Origin: Klebsormidium nitens
Taxonomy: Eukaryota > Streptophyta > Klebsormidiophyceae > Klebsormidiales > Klebsormidiaceae
Assembly (NCBI GenBank): GCA_000708835.1
Contig: DF237089.1
Span: 113,591 to 177,590 of the forward strand
Direction: 5' to 3'
DNA length: 64,000 nt
Each line of letters begins with the position of its first letter. Within the stretch, counting starts at the first letter, position 1. A program made the position numbers and the translations under genes. The notes under the pieces were generated by a model. It saw only the letters and a list, made by a program, of their open reading frames with translations, was not told the origin of the DNA and did not search any database. Below are positions 33,395 through 45,949 of the stretch, in pieces.

Positions 33395-36300
33395 ATGGCG
33401 CCTTCAACGTCCATCTGCTGTAATCGCAGCTTAAGCAGCAGGACCCCCTGTCAGAGAGGGGGCTATGAGCTCATCAGAACATGCACAACGATGAGGACCG
33501 GTACATTCTCTGCAGCGCCGCGCTGCCGGCCAAGTCCTTTCCGATCCGACATTGCGGCGGGCAGCTTTCGGAAAGGTCAATCAACAAATCTGCAGGCAAA
33601 GGGTTGCAATGCTGACTCTGTGGACCAGCTATTTGGCATCCCTGGTCCTAGGCAAGATGCATGCAGAGGAACTGTGCAGTTGATCGAGAAGATTCACGGC
33701 AGTCTTATCAGGAAACATCCTGAAAATGGTAGGAAGTCAGCACTCCGCAATGTCCACAGGCCTGGGAACTGGCTGGGGCGAGAAAGCTCCGGGAGTCACC
33801 GTAAATCTAGTGAGACTGGAAAGGAGGTGCACCGGCTGGAAGTAGCTGATGAAGGCAGAGCGGCAGGAATCGACTCGGCTCCTGGTGATCATTGCAAGCA
33901 CCCAACAGAAGTCGTTAAACGGCAGTTCGAGACCGTCAAGGGACGGAGGGGCTTTCTTGCTGCAAGCACCGTGAGTCGAGAGATCTGATCATCGTTTGCC
34001 ATTGTTAATGTCACACTTTCTTTTTTGCCTTGCCAGATTGAGTAAAAGTTCTAACATCGATTTGGAGATTCTAATTTTCGAGTGTAAGTGCGAGGAATAA
34101 TATAGACTGATGTTGAAACCTGATTCATTTTCGCCTCACCCTTTTGACGAGGGCGCCTGCACATCCTGGGCAGCGTTCACCCCTGCTCACAGGCAATCGC
34201 CTTTCAAGGTTGTCGCAGGGGTCCTATTACACAGGCATGGAATGCAGGCTGGAGCCTTACTAGATTTTGAATGTTTTGTGTTTAGAGGCAACACCACAGC
34301 TGGCAACATTACAAACTATCTACTTTCTCTGCACTCATCCCCGTTTCACTCTTCCTCCAACAGTCTCAATCAACACATCCACACCATGGCTTCTGCACAT
34401 GGAAAACTTCCGCTTGTCAGTCCGTCGTCTCTCTGTGCAGTGTCTGTGCAAGGCAGTCTTTGGCTGCAAGGCCAGTCATGCAGACAGCTCCCAAGGCGAG
34501 GCTCTATGCTCCCAATGTCATGGAAGCGGAGCAGTCCCGTGTAACTTGTGCGGGGGGACCGGGCAGTGGCGACAAGGCTTTCAAAACGGGATAGAGGTAA
34601 ATAGCGTCTGGCCTTAAGCTTTTAAGATGACCACTAGTTTGATTGTTAAGGGAGTCTTTCGGTTGGGGAGTTGTTACTCCTCATAAGACAAGAGGCATGA
34701 GATACAACACAGTATCTTCGACTTGTCATTGAGCACCAAAGCATGCATTGATCCGGGATCCCATCCAGCTGCTTAAAGCAGCCACTCGATATTGTACCGT
34801 CCAACAGGGTGCATCGATTTTGACAGTGCAAAGTAATCAGAGACAGGTTCCATGTTGGAAAGCCATATAGTGAGTACGAGTTTTTTGTATCCCTAAAAGA
34901 GATATTGTTCCTACCTTTCAGCAAACCTTGGAGTGTCCACAATGCAGCGGCCGGGGCCTGCTCAAATGTGTGCGTTGCCTAGGGACCGGATTGGGGGACA
35001 CTGGTGGTGAGCCAATCCTTCGATAGTTGGTATTTGAAGTCTGTTGCGTACATATCTGTTTGGCGGAACTCTGTGGGCCACCAATCAACCTCTTCTAGAT
35101 AGTTGCATATGTGCATCCGGATACTCGTTCACTTTGTGTGCGACTGAGATTTCAAGTGAAGCTGCGCGAGCAAGGCTTAAGGACAAACGACATGCGCTAA
35201 CCTTTTTGACATTACGAAGCTCGTGATGAACACTGCAGATTCTATTAGAAATTGTCGAGAGTCAAGTCGCTTGTCGGATTCTGTCAAGTGCTTGCTTCGA
35301 CACTGAGAGCGTTAAGATATTCAACCTTCAAAGAACGCACTCGGCCTGCTCGAGCCCGGACGAGACTGGAGCCGTTCTTCAACTTTTCGCAGTGCGCAAC
35401 TTTCTGGGATGGTTGGTGCGTTCGCCCGGGCTTGTGCTTTGGCTACCATTTGCAGACGTCCCGGCAGACTTAGACAGACTCGAAGTACGACTTCTCGACT
35501 GACTGTCCCTGGAAAGTTCTCTCGTGCACAGACTTAAACAATTGGCAGTCTAAATATTCCGGTTGATGTGTCTCGCTAGGCCTGCTGAGGGGCGCGGCAG
35601 TAAAGGAGGGGCACATGCGCGTTAGGGCGGACGGGTGAGCTGGCGCCATCGTCGCCTTATGTATAGAAAACCACGTTCTTTGCTTCGCATGCCAGCTCAA
35701 GTTTGCTTGATATCGCTCTCACGAACGTGGGCCTCAAGGGACAATCCTTTCAGTTGTCAGGTCTGAATCAATAGTATCCGCTAAAAGCAGGCTGATCTTG
35801 AGATGTAGAGTCTCCCTTTGTTTGCACTTAGTTTTCATGAGTCTTCGAAGTTTCTGTCCGCTGCAGTCTGCAAAGAGCGCTCTTTGCGGCAAAGTATCTT
35901 GAGGATTGCGATGGGCAGGGATTTGTTTCGCTTAGGTACTCTGAAGATGAAAAGATGAATCGTCGCTCTCATGTGAGCTTGGTGAATGCCTGCAAGCCAG
36001 CAGAGATGGTATGAGAAGTGCTTCAAATCGCACTGTACCTTCACAAGTTCTCGTTCGAGAACTTGTACACCCTACCTCGTCTTTGTACACTTGGGCGACG
36101 TTCCCGATTCACGAGTGCGTGAAAATGTCTTTCGCGAATTAGGACTTCTCGGCCAACGACTCATGCAGGTCGATAGAGATTCTCGATTGTGACTACTTCC
36201 CTGCCACGAGGGGGAAGGATTGCCGGCCAAGCGCAAACGACAACAGGCTGACAGAAGATAGGTGAGCAGCCGTGTCGCACGGAGTTGTCGATCAGAAGCA

Positions 36301-36618
36301 AAGCCTTCAAAGCTAGTTTGAAGATGGGGCTTCAAAATCCGTTCAACTGACTGCATCACCTCCGGTGACTTAACTTTATGGAGCGTGTCGTAACGGTGTG
36401 CTTGGAATTTAGGTAAGCCAATGTTGGGGTTGGTGACTCCAATGCGCCCGGGGACACTTTATGAATGGACTCATTTGAGAATCCTGGGAGTTATTACTCA
36501 TTGGCTCTACGCTTACAGGGCTCTGTCAGCACCCCGGGGAGGTCTTTATCCACGTCCGGATCTGGTCGACATTGCAAAGAAAACCTGGCGGATCGTCGAA
36601 GGAGGCCTTGAGACATAG
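33395..36618 (+). CDS. DnaJ-type cysteine-rich zinc-finger protein without J domain
   Basis: Four exons: 33395-33970, 34441-34596, 34922-35006, 36530-36618; phases agree, total 906 nt (301 residues). Four CxxCxGxG motifs lie in the C-terminal third: CSQCHGSG, CNLCGGTG, CPQCSGRG, CVRCLGTG, the complete DnaJ zinc-binding set, but there is no J domain. The C-terminus (GGLYPRPDLVDIAKKTW) resembles that of plastid BSD2/PSA2-like proteins that assist assembly of photosynthetic complexes. The N-terminus is Ser/Arg rich (MAPSTSICCNRSLSSR), compatible with a plastid transit peptide. The start is the first ATG of a frame open from 33125. Intron 3 is long (1.5 kb). A reading without that last splice would end nine codons later at 35026. 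Confidence 0.72.
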
Positions 36619-39600
36619 AGCAGCGAAGTATGCATTTCAGCGATTGGAGCCTACAGGCATGCAAAGGTCAACTTAGGCCTGCAAATACTTGTACAGCATA
36701 GTTGAAGCTTGGAACCTTGTAAGATCATGCAACAGACATATAGGGTATAGCATAATAAGGCCATGCAGTTGGAGCCAACGTGCGCCCCCGTAAGGTATCA
36801 CTCAGCATCATAGGGTCCCGAATCGGGCACCTGGACGATCGATCATGTCATGAGGAGGGTGTTGCCAACCCGGCCCTCGAGTCGGTGGCTTGTGCCACTG
36901 AACCTTTCGCATGTGCCTCATCTGGCTCATAACTGGCCGGCCGGCCTAGTCACTAGCTGCTGTTCATTGCAGATCGCATAATGATGTCTTACACATGACC
37001 GTGTACAACGTCGCCGGATACCTTTTTCCCCTCCGAAAACGAAAAGATCCCCTAAGCTTTGAAGTACGGGGCAGGGGTTTTTTAACGGTCAGACGTTCTG
37101 CACGCCTCATGTTGTAAGTTTGTTTTCTACCTAACCCAACTCTACCGTGACAACCGAAGCGAAGCTCTGAGCGACGGCGCCTTTCGAGATCTTCGTAGCA
37201 GGAGGGTCGAGCCACGAAAAGCTACCGTTGGGACATAGAGTTTCGTAAAAAATTTGCTCGGTAGGTTGTTAGGGTAGTCACGTGTAAATCACAGCTGGCA
37301 TAGGTTCACTCGAACTTCGACACATTTGTGTGCCATGAGAAGCCTATGGCCAATTTGGCGACGGCGTATTTGAAAAGATACCATCATGAAAGCGTGGGCA
37401 GTCTGAGTACGTTCAATCGTTGGGAGCCTGACTATTTGCAATCCATATACCATTGCAACGCAGGCCGGCCATCACGTACGAATCTGCAGACCTTGAGCTT
37501 GACAGCATTCTGTAAGAACTTGAAGGCCTAATATGAGTGCCGGCACTTTGGTTTTTCGCCATGCTATCTGCAGCTCAGCTCAACGTCATACAAAAACCGA
37601 AGCATGAAAGAGTGATGACCCACAGAGCTCTCTTTCGAGTGGCACAGACAGAACATCAAGCGCTCTTGGGGTTCAAGAAGCAAGGCTCTAGTTTGCCAAG
37701 CAAAGGTCGAAATGTTAGGCATGAAGTTACCACATTCGCCGCCCGCCGAAATCTGCAAACAAGCAAGGAAAGCGAGCGGGATGAGTAGACTTTATTCCAA
37801 GTCGAATTAGTAACATGAGAAACTCAAACTGAAGCTTAAAATGGTGGTGCAGCTTCTGTTGTACCTAACCACATGAATGCATTCAATGAAGCCACTGATG
37901 TCCGCCACCTGTACAAGATTGCGGGGGCGCGATGCAACATTCGTGCGAGCTTCAAGAGCAGCGGTTGGCATTAAGACAGGTCATGGAGCTTATTGCAGTT
38001 GTGGCCGCTTGTTGCCTTGCAAAATAACACAGCCACACCACTTATGACTTATCTGACTTGCCAAGATCCTGCTGTCCAGGACTCTACATGTGTATAACCA
38101 ACAGCTAGGCCGGCTCTAAGTACCTCTCAACTAAAAGCGAGCAGAGCAGAGCAAAAGCTCACTTGATGGCTTTAGTCAGTGGTGTAGGTGATGACTGCCA
38201 ACTCTTTCATGATTTGTCAGCCTAGCGCACGCTTGAAAGCTGCCTGCAGAGGAAACGATTGAGGATATTGCAGAGTTCCATGCCGCCATGGTTTGTGAAG
38301 CTTCTTGTGACATGTATCAGAGCTAGTTTGCCGTAACACCACGTCCGCGACGAATGTGTTTTCCACTTGAAAATTGGCAAGTAAACCCCACCATTGCGAG
38401 CCACTTAGCAATCATCGCTGTCTAATGTGAACGGCTTCCCCAAACAGCAAACAAGCAAGCTGGTAGTAGCGTAGCATCACAAGCAAAACCTTAGACGACT
38501 TGAAAAGCAATCATACACAATCCGACGATGAAGCAGCTGAAGCTTGAAACAGCACTCAAGCCGCGCAAGAGCTACCTATGCAACAGGCGGTATGGACTAA
38601 GGTGACTTGTCAGACTTCCTGGCCTGCCTTGTAAGGGGACACTAAGCAATGTACACATCATTTCAGTAGCTCTGAACCTACATTGAAGCAAATGTCCGGA
38701 AGGAGGAGACCTGTAATCCTCTCAATAGCAACATCATTTTGTAAGGCAACCCTTTGACCTGGTGAATGAACTGAGATACAAACAGCCGCTTTCTGTCTGC
38801 TTCTGCTGAACGTACCGGTGTATTCTAGCGTGTCCAGCGGAAGTGCCAGCGCCAACTCGCAGCCCAAGCGGGGACCATCCAGGGCTGGCATGCCCGGCGC
38901 TCAGCAGGAGCACTGCTGCTCAGGGCCAGCTGAGGTGCAGAACACTATGGGTGGTAGCATGCGCAGCTCAGGGGCGGTGGATGAGCTGGGCAATGCGGGC
39001 ATGGGAATGCAACTTTTTGCGGTCATATTCAGCATCGCGCTCTCAAGGGTTCTAGCCTTAAGGTCATTCTGCCTCCCCCCACGATGCGCTGCTAGCCAAC
39101 CTCAACGTGCTGCTCATCAGCTGCTTGTTGAGCCCCTGAGCGGCGCTGCCTTTGCGCGCGTCTCTCGACCCACAGCCTCCTTGCTGTTGTCAGTGTCACT
39201 GCCTCCCAGACTCCACGCAAGGAGGCGCCGAGCTAAGCGGCACACACAACTAGCCTCCCTGCATTGCATGTCCTTCCCAATGCATGTCCTTCAGTGCTGC
39301 TGCCTCTGGCCGTGTCTGGCGAGCCTCCGCCATGAAGGCCAGAGCTACGGCTCTACATTCATGAGCCAAGCTAGGCCCGGCATATTAGGCATTGCAGCTA
39401 CCTGCGATGATTCAGGCGGCCCCAGGGCCAGGGCCATGGTGTCAAAACGATGCGCATTTTGTAGCACAGTAGCGGAGGTCAAAAAGTCAGCGAAACTGCC
39501 CCAATTTTGTACCGAGGCTGCAGCACGCGGAATAATTTTTGGCACGGGCTTGGCAGGCATTTGGCGGACTATCAATTTCGACTTTGTGCGCTAACGCCGC

Positions 39601-42600
39601 CAATTTTCCGCGGAGATTGCCGGAATATTCCCCCAAGGAATTTTGCACCGTAGCTGTCCCGTGCACGGGACAGCTACAACTTGGCTCGGGGCAATTTTGC
39701 CCCAAGTCGGTATATGTTGGAGGCCGCGCCGTAACAAACTCCCAATATTCGACCTATTTATTGCGCCAAGTTTGCGGCAGTCCGTAGGCGGCAAGTAGGT
39801 AGTTCGGACGGCGCTCGTAGGTAAATTTGAGCCTTGCCACAATAAATGCGCAGTTTTGTAGGAGTTTGGCTGTAAATGTGGCCTCTGCGCAGATGTGTGT
39901 CAATGGTTGCCATGACAAAATACACGATGCTCCTTCCTTCTAGAGCTCCATGGATGTCTTGCAAAGGCGTCCCCCAGCTTTGGTAGATTTCCGTGGATCG
40001 ATACTCAAGCGCTGTGGGCAGCCATGGAAGAAGGTCGTTCAAGAGCTTCCACCTTTTCTTTTGCCTTCGTTCTCCCCCAGATCAAGTTCGAGTCCACTTG
40101 ACACTAAAATGAGTAATCCAATATTGGCGGACCGACTCGGTCGACGAGGAAATTTACGAGTGCTATGTATTACTTAGTAATACTGGAAGTGAAGTCAGCC
40201 ACACCATTGGCATGAGCCATGATGAGGAGTCAGGAGTCAGGACTCAAGAGTCAGGTATCCCACTGCATTTCATGTATATTTAGGTAGTTGCAAGGGGGCT
40301 CAGCTCTATTGGCAGCCTGGTTGCGAGTCTGCCATGGCACACAGGGGGCACACAGTGCGGCAGACCTGCTGGATCTTTAATAGTACAGCATGTCAAGCTT
40401 TCAGGCAAACCTTACCGGGTTCGGGGCAGAGGCTTTCTAGTGGGTGGATCATGGCTTCCTTCATGCCACATTTTTAGTCAGGTGAGCTCAAGTTAAGCGG
40501 CGGTTTGTCAGCATTTTCAGCAGGGCCCCGACGTGTTTGGACATGAGTCCAATCTGCTTGTTAGGTCTCGGCACTCACCACGAGAACGATGGCCTCCCTT
40601 GAGAAAGCAAGTATCTTCAAAGTTGCTGCATTGGCCCACAAGCTTTCACTTTCAGCGGTCATTCGATGGTTCAATTCTCACTAGCAAAACTCCCATAAGG
40701 TAAACTGTCACTCCCTTGTTTGCTCTTTGATTCTGAGCTGTATGCTTCCTGGATACTTCAGCAACTTTCCGCCAGGAGCGAGTGCAAGAAAGATTATCAA
40801 TGAACCTGGCGCGCAAAAGTGTCGCCAGGCTCATTCCAGCTGCAAACTCGTTGTCTGATTTGGCTTAAACCCCTTCTGCAACTTTGGCAGGGCGACCTGA
40901 ACCCCTTCTGCAACATAGTAATGTGTTTTGCTGCTTCGGTTTGGTTGATGCAGCTCTCATGGGGAGCCCAATGTTGGGTGAGCTTTGCATTTCCCTGATT
41001 TCTTGCCGAGCAAATGCCAACTCGATTGCTGAGCTGACTCCCCATTCTCCCCATTCTATTAGCAGGCGGTTGAGTCGATAGAGAATTTGATCCGAGCTGG
41101 AGGCGCAGTCTGCAACGTGCCCCACCTGAGGTCTGCTTTCCTGCCCTCCTTATCACCACTTCAAAACTCTGTTTTGCTGTGGTTTGCAACATTTTCAGAA
41201 TCGGGTTTCTGTGTGCTCCTAGATTAACCAGAGGGTTTTGCCTCTGTGCCGACAGGTGCCAGTGTCAGCAGGTTTGCAATTGCAGTGAGGTTGGCAGCTC
41301 TTGTTATGTCTCCTGACATCAGGTCAGCTTTCAGGTCATGAAGAAGATGTTGGAACCGTGCCCAACAAACAGTGAAATTCGATCACCTCATAGCATTTGT
41401 ATCACACTTGTACACACCGCAACTTCTTTGTCCTTGACCTGTTAGCCAATGCTCCCAAGACAAATTGCTTGCTTTAGGGATTTTTTCGCAGAAACATCTC
41501 GGTGCTGTAGAGATCCCTTGTTTGTTTACATGCTGCCGCAATCGTAAGCGTAGATTGTTGACGGCAATCAAGAATCCTGTCAAGTTCAGATTTGAGAGCA
41601 GTCCTGAACTGCTATTGAAACTCTTAGAGCTGTTGAAGTCTACCTCTCTGAAAAACCTTCACTCAAACTGTCTTGTTCTTCTCAAAGTTCAAGTGGCGGC
41701 AGGGGGCGCTAGCACGGGGGCTGTGCCATCAAACGTCCCTACAACGCTACCGATTAGAAGTCCTACAAGCCAAGAGACTCTCAAGTTGTACGCGCACGTA
41801 TGTGCCAGCCTGTAGGATAATCTTGAGTCCTACTCTTTTGCCCGTGTAAGCGGGTGAGGCAACATCAAGAAACAGTTGGACTTTGAAACCATCGAAGCTT
41901 CGCATTGAACAAACTCGACATGAACTGATCAAATAAAAGAAAGTATATCGACATTATCAGCTAGCATTTTGGACAAGAAGAATACTGCTCTTCCTTTCCG
42001 AGTTTGTCTGCTAGAGGCAGCTTGACTCGTGTAGGTATGCAAGGACGGATCTTGACTATCAAGCACGTTGCATGGCTTTGTCTCGGTATACGGTCAACTT
42101 TTTCACTCCAAATCTGTTCATTGTGATTTGTTGGTAAATGCGTCCATGATATATATCGTAACGTAGGATAAGTGAATAAGCGCACTTGTAGAACATCAAA
42201 TGGATCTTGGGTCTATATGCCGATCAGTGCCGCGGCCGTGTGCAGCCACATCCGATTCATAGGGATATCCAGATTGATATGGAGCTAACCACAGCAGGCG
42301 GCTTATACATCATGAGCTGTACACTATCACATGTTCAAGTGGCTTATGTTTTTGACTGGCCATGTACATACTTTCCAAGTGGTTTGTCGTGCGGTACTAT
42401 AATGGTGCACATGGCGGCCAACCTTATCTCTCATCGTGTTGTCGTGTCGCATATGAATCGCGTGTATCTGTATATGCATACACTCCACAGAAAGGTGACA
42501 CGTGGTGCTGCCGTTTGTCATTGGAGGATGTATAAGCGAGTTAGTCTAAGCCCGCTCACATTAGAAGGGTGAATGAAAAGCGAGTCCCATGACACAACCG

Positions 42601-43001
42601 TGTGTTATCCAGCGGTCGGGTCATACCATGCTTTCAGCATTACGTGCATGCAAGACCAGGGCGCCTCAGTCGTCGCACAGCATCGATTAGATGCTGCAGA
42701 TTGGCCTTATTTTGTACATCAAGCGACACCGAATTGAGGGTTAAGTTGACCTTTGACAGTCGGAAAAGAAACATGTGAACATGATGAGAAGTCTTTGATT
42801 TCTGCATTGAAAGCCAAACAAAATATCGCTGCCTAAGATGTACAAACCGCCAGAGCAATCGGTATTTTTGAGCATACAAGTACATGCTCCAGAGTCTGAT
42901 GTCCTTTATGAAAGTACGCAATGTTCTCTGGATTCTTCAGGAAGCTTCCACGGGAGCCACAGTACTTCAGTTCGACAACCTTAACCCCATTCCATTCCCG
43001 C
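36619..43001. other. Gene-poor intergenic region (~6.4 kb)
   Basis: No exon chain or known protein could be recognised on either strand. A 258-codon plus frame at 38818-39594 has no ATG at its start, a composition rich in short repeats and no family resemblance. A 28-bp palindrome lies at 39650-39677, and short AGGAGTCAGGAGTCAGG-like repeats near 40230. The region may hold decayed mobile DNA or non-coding transcripts. Confidence 0.4.
39650..39677. repeat. Perfect 28-bp palindrome
   Basis: GTAGCTGTCCCGTG is followed directly by its reverse complement with no spacer. Flanking bases do not extend the symmetry. It could be a protein-binding site or a remnant of a mobile element end. Confidence 0.8.
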
Positions 43002-45080
43002 CTACCTTCGTGTTAAAGCCGCCCCTGGCAGCCTAGCAAGCTGTTTCAACGCTGTCCAAACAAGACAGGCCCACAGATACGCCACGCAAGCTTCAACCGC
43101 GTACTGGACTAGGATGCGGTACCACGGGAAAAGCGCAGCATAGAAAAGGCTCGTAGCACTGGCAGCCAAAACATGGCTCTCGCCTTGTAGCAAAGAGTGG
43201 ACTGGCCGCCACATGGACTCGAGAACGAATCCCGCGCCCCAAAGTGACGTCAGCGGCTTGGCTTGCCCCAGCAGCATCCTTTGAAAGACGTAGAGGAGGC
43301 AGGATAGTTGATCGAAGAGTTGCAGGACGTCAATAGTGAGGTATATTCCCTTGAGCAGCAACTCGTACTTTATTGCTGTGGCAACCTCGCGCTCAAAGGG
43401 CGAGTTATCGAAGGTGCTGACGCTATCCGTGGCCTGATCAAGACTCCCGCCCGGTGCTCCACCTGGGTGCTGCACCACTCTCACCCGGGCACCCCGCTCT
43501 GAGGAGCACAGCGCCTTCAGCTTTGAGAGGACTCCCCGGGCTTTGCGAAGGTCCAGGCAGTAGAAGGACCGACGCATATGGATCTGGATCTTGGCACCCG
43601 GCTCGTTCGCATCCAGGAAAGCGGTCAGTGCGTGGAAGTCTGATTGACGGAGGCGACAGTCCAGCTCCAGGATTTGAAGGTCCTTGCTGTTGCGCAACCC
43701 CAAAGACGAAAGGACGGAGTTTCCCAACCGGAACCTAGGGCGCATGAATCCAGTCTGCTGAAATGTGACGTGGCCCACACCACGCTCCCCCAGCATATCG
43801 CAGAGCGAAACGATGTTTGCGTTACTCAGCCGGCAGTTCCGCAAGACGAGGCGGAGCTTGGAAGGTGACGCGCTCAGGTATTCCTGCAGTTCGTCTCGCA
43901 GAAGATGCTGATCTACTCCATTGAGGAGGTTCTCAATGACCACACTCTGGCTCAAAACCTTGGCTTTAGCACCGCGTGTATAAGCCCTGCCTGCTATCGC
44001 TTCGACCTCCGTCCTGAGCTTAGCCAGGACGAAAAACTTCTGCTCGAATCTCTGATATGCTGCTGATGAATCCGGATACACCGAGGAACGGAATGCTGCG
44101 AGGCTCGAGGAGAGAGAAGCGGCTACATCATGCTCTGAACCCCCTTCCTGATCACCCAACCAAGAATTGAAGTTCTTCAGAAAGTGCTTCAGATTCGGCC
44201 CAAAGTGCGCGCCAGAAACTAGCAGATTTACGCGCACTGAGCAGTCGACAGCCAAAGCCTGGATCAGACTGACCAGGTGCAGGGAGAACAGAGGGTCCAT
44301 GTTGCCCTCCATTCTGAATTCTGTCTTGAATCCTGCGGCTGAGAGAGCTACGATGCAGGCTGCGATGAAGGCTGGTGATAGATCTGCGGCCCCAGAGGCG
44401 TTTAAAAAAACAGCAACCTTTGCTGAGTCTACTTGAGCAAGCCTCACACTGGGTGGACCGTTGAAGGAAGCAAGAAGAGTCCTCTTGAAAGCACTGGGGT
44501 GCTTTATATTTGCCTGACAAGCCGCGATGAGTCTCAAGATCCGAGGGAAGATCCGAATCACCCGGTTGACTTGGTCGCTGAACCAGGTTGTGCATGTTTC
44601 AACGATCGCTCTTGTTGGACCCCAAGATGCCGGCACTACTCGGTAAAGGAAAGAGAAGAGGATCGCAGTCAGGGGGAACAGAATGTTGGCTCTGTGGGGA
44701 CCAACTTCCACAGCCATTGGTAGCCTGTTCAGACACTCGTTGAAAGGTCTCTTGATGAAGCTTTCAGCCTGCGTCAGTTCCTCGAGAATCTCCGCCATGG
44801 CGTATACCTGAGATGAGAGCTTCTCCAACAAGCCTGAGTTCGTTCTGCTCAACAGATGGAGTAGCTGGTCATCGCTGAGGTCCAGAGCTTGCATGGACGC
44901 AAGGTTTAGCTCCCGCCAAAGTTCCGGCTCCCTCAGCGTGTCTCGATGGCTCTTGCTCAGCAGCTCCAGCCGCAGGCGATCCTTCAGGCCGATTTTGTTC
45001 AGGATGATGCGCAGAACGTCGCCAGGCAGCGAAGACCGCGGCTGCGCTCCTCCGAAAGTGGATTCGGTTCCCTGCGCCAT
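43002..45080 (-). CDS. F-box protein with hydrophobic C-terminal segments, intronless
   Basis: One uninterrupted 692-codon frame. The start is ATG at 45080; an in-frame GTG four codons upstream is not a likely start. Residues ~17-60 form an F-box (SLPGDVLRIILNKIGLKD, then RLELLSKSHRDTL and LWRELNL), the SKP1-binding module of SCF ubiquitin ligases. The middle contains leucine-rich stretches (LRLVLRNCRLSNANIVSL, DLQILELDCRLRQSDF) resembling irregular LRRs. Hydrophobic stretches near residue 130 (ILFPLTAILFSFLYRV) and at the C-terminus (FYAALFPWYRILVQYAVE, YLWACLVW) may be membrane helices, which is unusual for an F-box protein. The substrate is unknown. Confidence 0.7.
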   Translation of the reverse strand: MAQGTESTFGGAQPRSSLPGDVLRIILNKIGLKDRLRLELLSKSHRDTLREPELWRELNLASMQALDLSDDQLLHLLSRTNSGLLEKLSSQVYAMAEILEELTQAESFIKRPFNECLNRLPMAVEVGPHRANILFPLTAILFSFLYRVVPASWGPTRAIVETCTTWFSDQVNRVIRIFPRILRLIAACQANIKHPSAFKRTLLASFNGPPSVRLAQVDSAKVAVFLNASGAADLSPAFIAACIVALSAAGFKTEFRMEGNMDPLFSLHLVSLIQALAVDCSVRVNLLVSGAHFGPNLKHFLKNFNSWLGDQEGGSEHDVAASLSSSLAAFRSSVYPDSSAAYQRFEQKFFVLAKLRTEVEAIAGRAYTRGAKAKVLSQSVVIENLLNGVDQHLLRDELQEYLSASPSKLRLVLRNCRLSNANIVSLCDMLGERGVGHVTFQQTGFMRPRFRLGNSVLSSLGLRNSKDLQILELDCRLRQSDFHALTAFLDANEPGAKIQIHMRRSFYCLDLRKARGVLSKLKALCSSERGARVRVVQHPGGAPGGSLDQATDSVSTFDNSPFEREVATAIKYELLLKGIYLTIDVLQLFDQLSCLLYVFQRMLLGQAKPLTSLWGAGFVLESMWRPVHSLLQGESHVLAASATSLFYAALFPWYRILVQYAVEACVAYLWACLVWTALKQLARLPGAALTRR

Positions 45081-45949
45081 CGTGCGCTCCACGAGATAAT
45101 TCTACTGAGAAGGTTGAATAAGACCCGTCGCTTTTTTACATCGTTGTTGTTTCTTCACACAGGTACAACTCAGGACTCGCTCTCCCGCCATTGCTGATGC
45201 GGCGGCCGGGCAGCTTAGCGCTTTGCCGCGACACGGGCAGCCGCGGCCGCTGACCCGCTGGCGCGGTTTTGCACAGATTTTGCAGGAAGGTGCGCGGCCC
45301 TGTACCGTGTACGGCACCAAGCTGCTGTGGACTGTTCAGACGGCACTTCCGCCCCGCTAAAGGAAGTAGGGCATGTCCCGCGTCCCCATGTACAGCAATG
45401 GGATCATTGTGATGGTACTCTGTCAGTATGCAAGTGCAGCTAAGCTTATAGTACAATACATTCTGCGATAGCATCCACGATTCGCAATCGACTGAAGCAC
45501 GACGCAGGTACCATCCAATCATTCATCTCAGTTCACCTCATAACGTCCAAAGATTTTGAGAGATGGCTTTGACAGTCTGAGAAACAAATATCACATTTGG
45601 ATCAAGATGAGCATGTTTCGATGCAGTAGTACCATGGTATACGCCGTGGACGTCTGTGAGAATTTGCAGCCGTTTGCGTCCTCTGGCAACATCATTTTGG
45701 TAGATGATCGAAAAAGTCTTGGAACACACACCATCTTCCAATAGAACCTTCTGACGTTCCATGTCGGTCGCGAGGGCACTTAGTACTAGTCTAGACGTGA
45801 AAAGTGGCTGCAGATGTGTACTGCACCTGAACCAAGCGGGGCTTATCCGAGAGAGGGTCTTTTTCCTCAACTTGCACAATGTCTTTGTCGCAATTTTATC
45901 TCCATTGCGTCTGTCGAAGCTTAAGGCTTTCTACGGACCCATTATACAG
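45081..45949. promoter_or_regulatory. Upstream region of the F-box gene
   Basis: Holds the 5' flank of the F-box gene and the 3' flank of the first MFS copy, both on the minus strand. A GC-rich patch (about 45190-45360) lies just upstream of the F-box start. No gene is seen. Confidence 0.35.

Noticed and set aside
38818-39594. 258-codon open frame on the plus strand
   Set aside because: It opens at GTG, has no family resemblance, a biased Ala/Ser/Arg/Cys composition and no linked splice sites; long frames of this kind arise by chance in GC-rich DNA.
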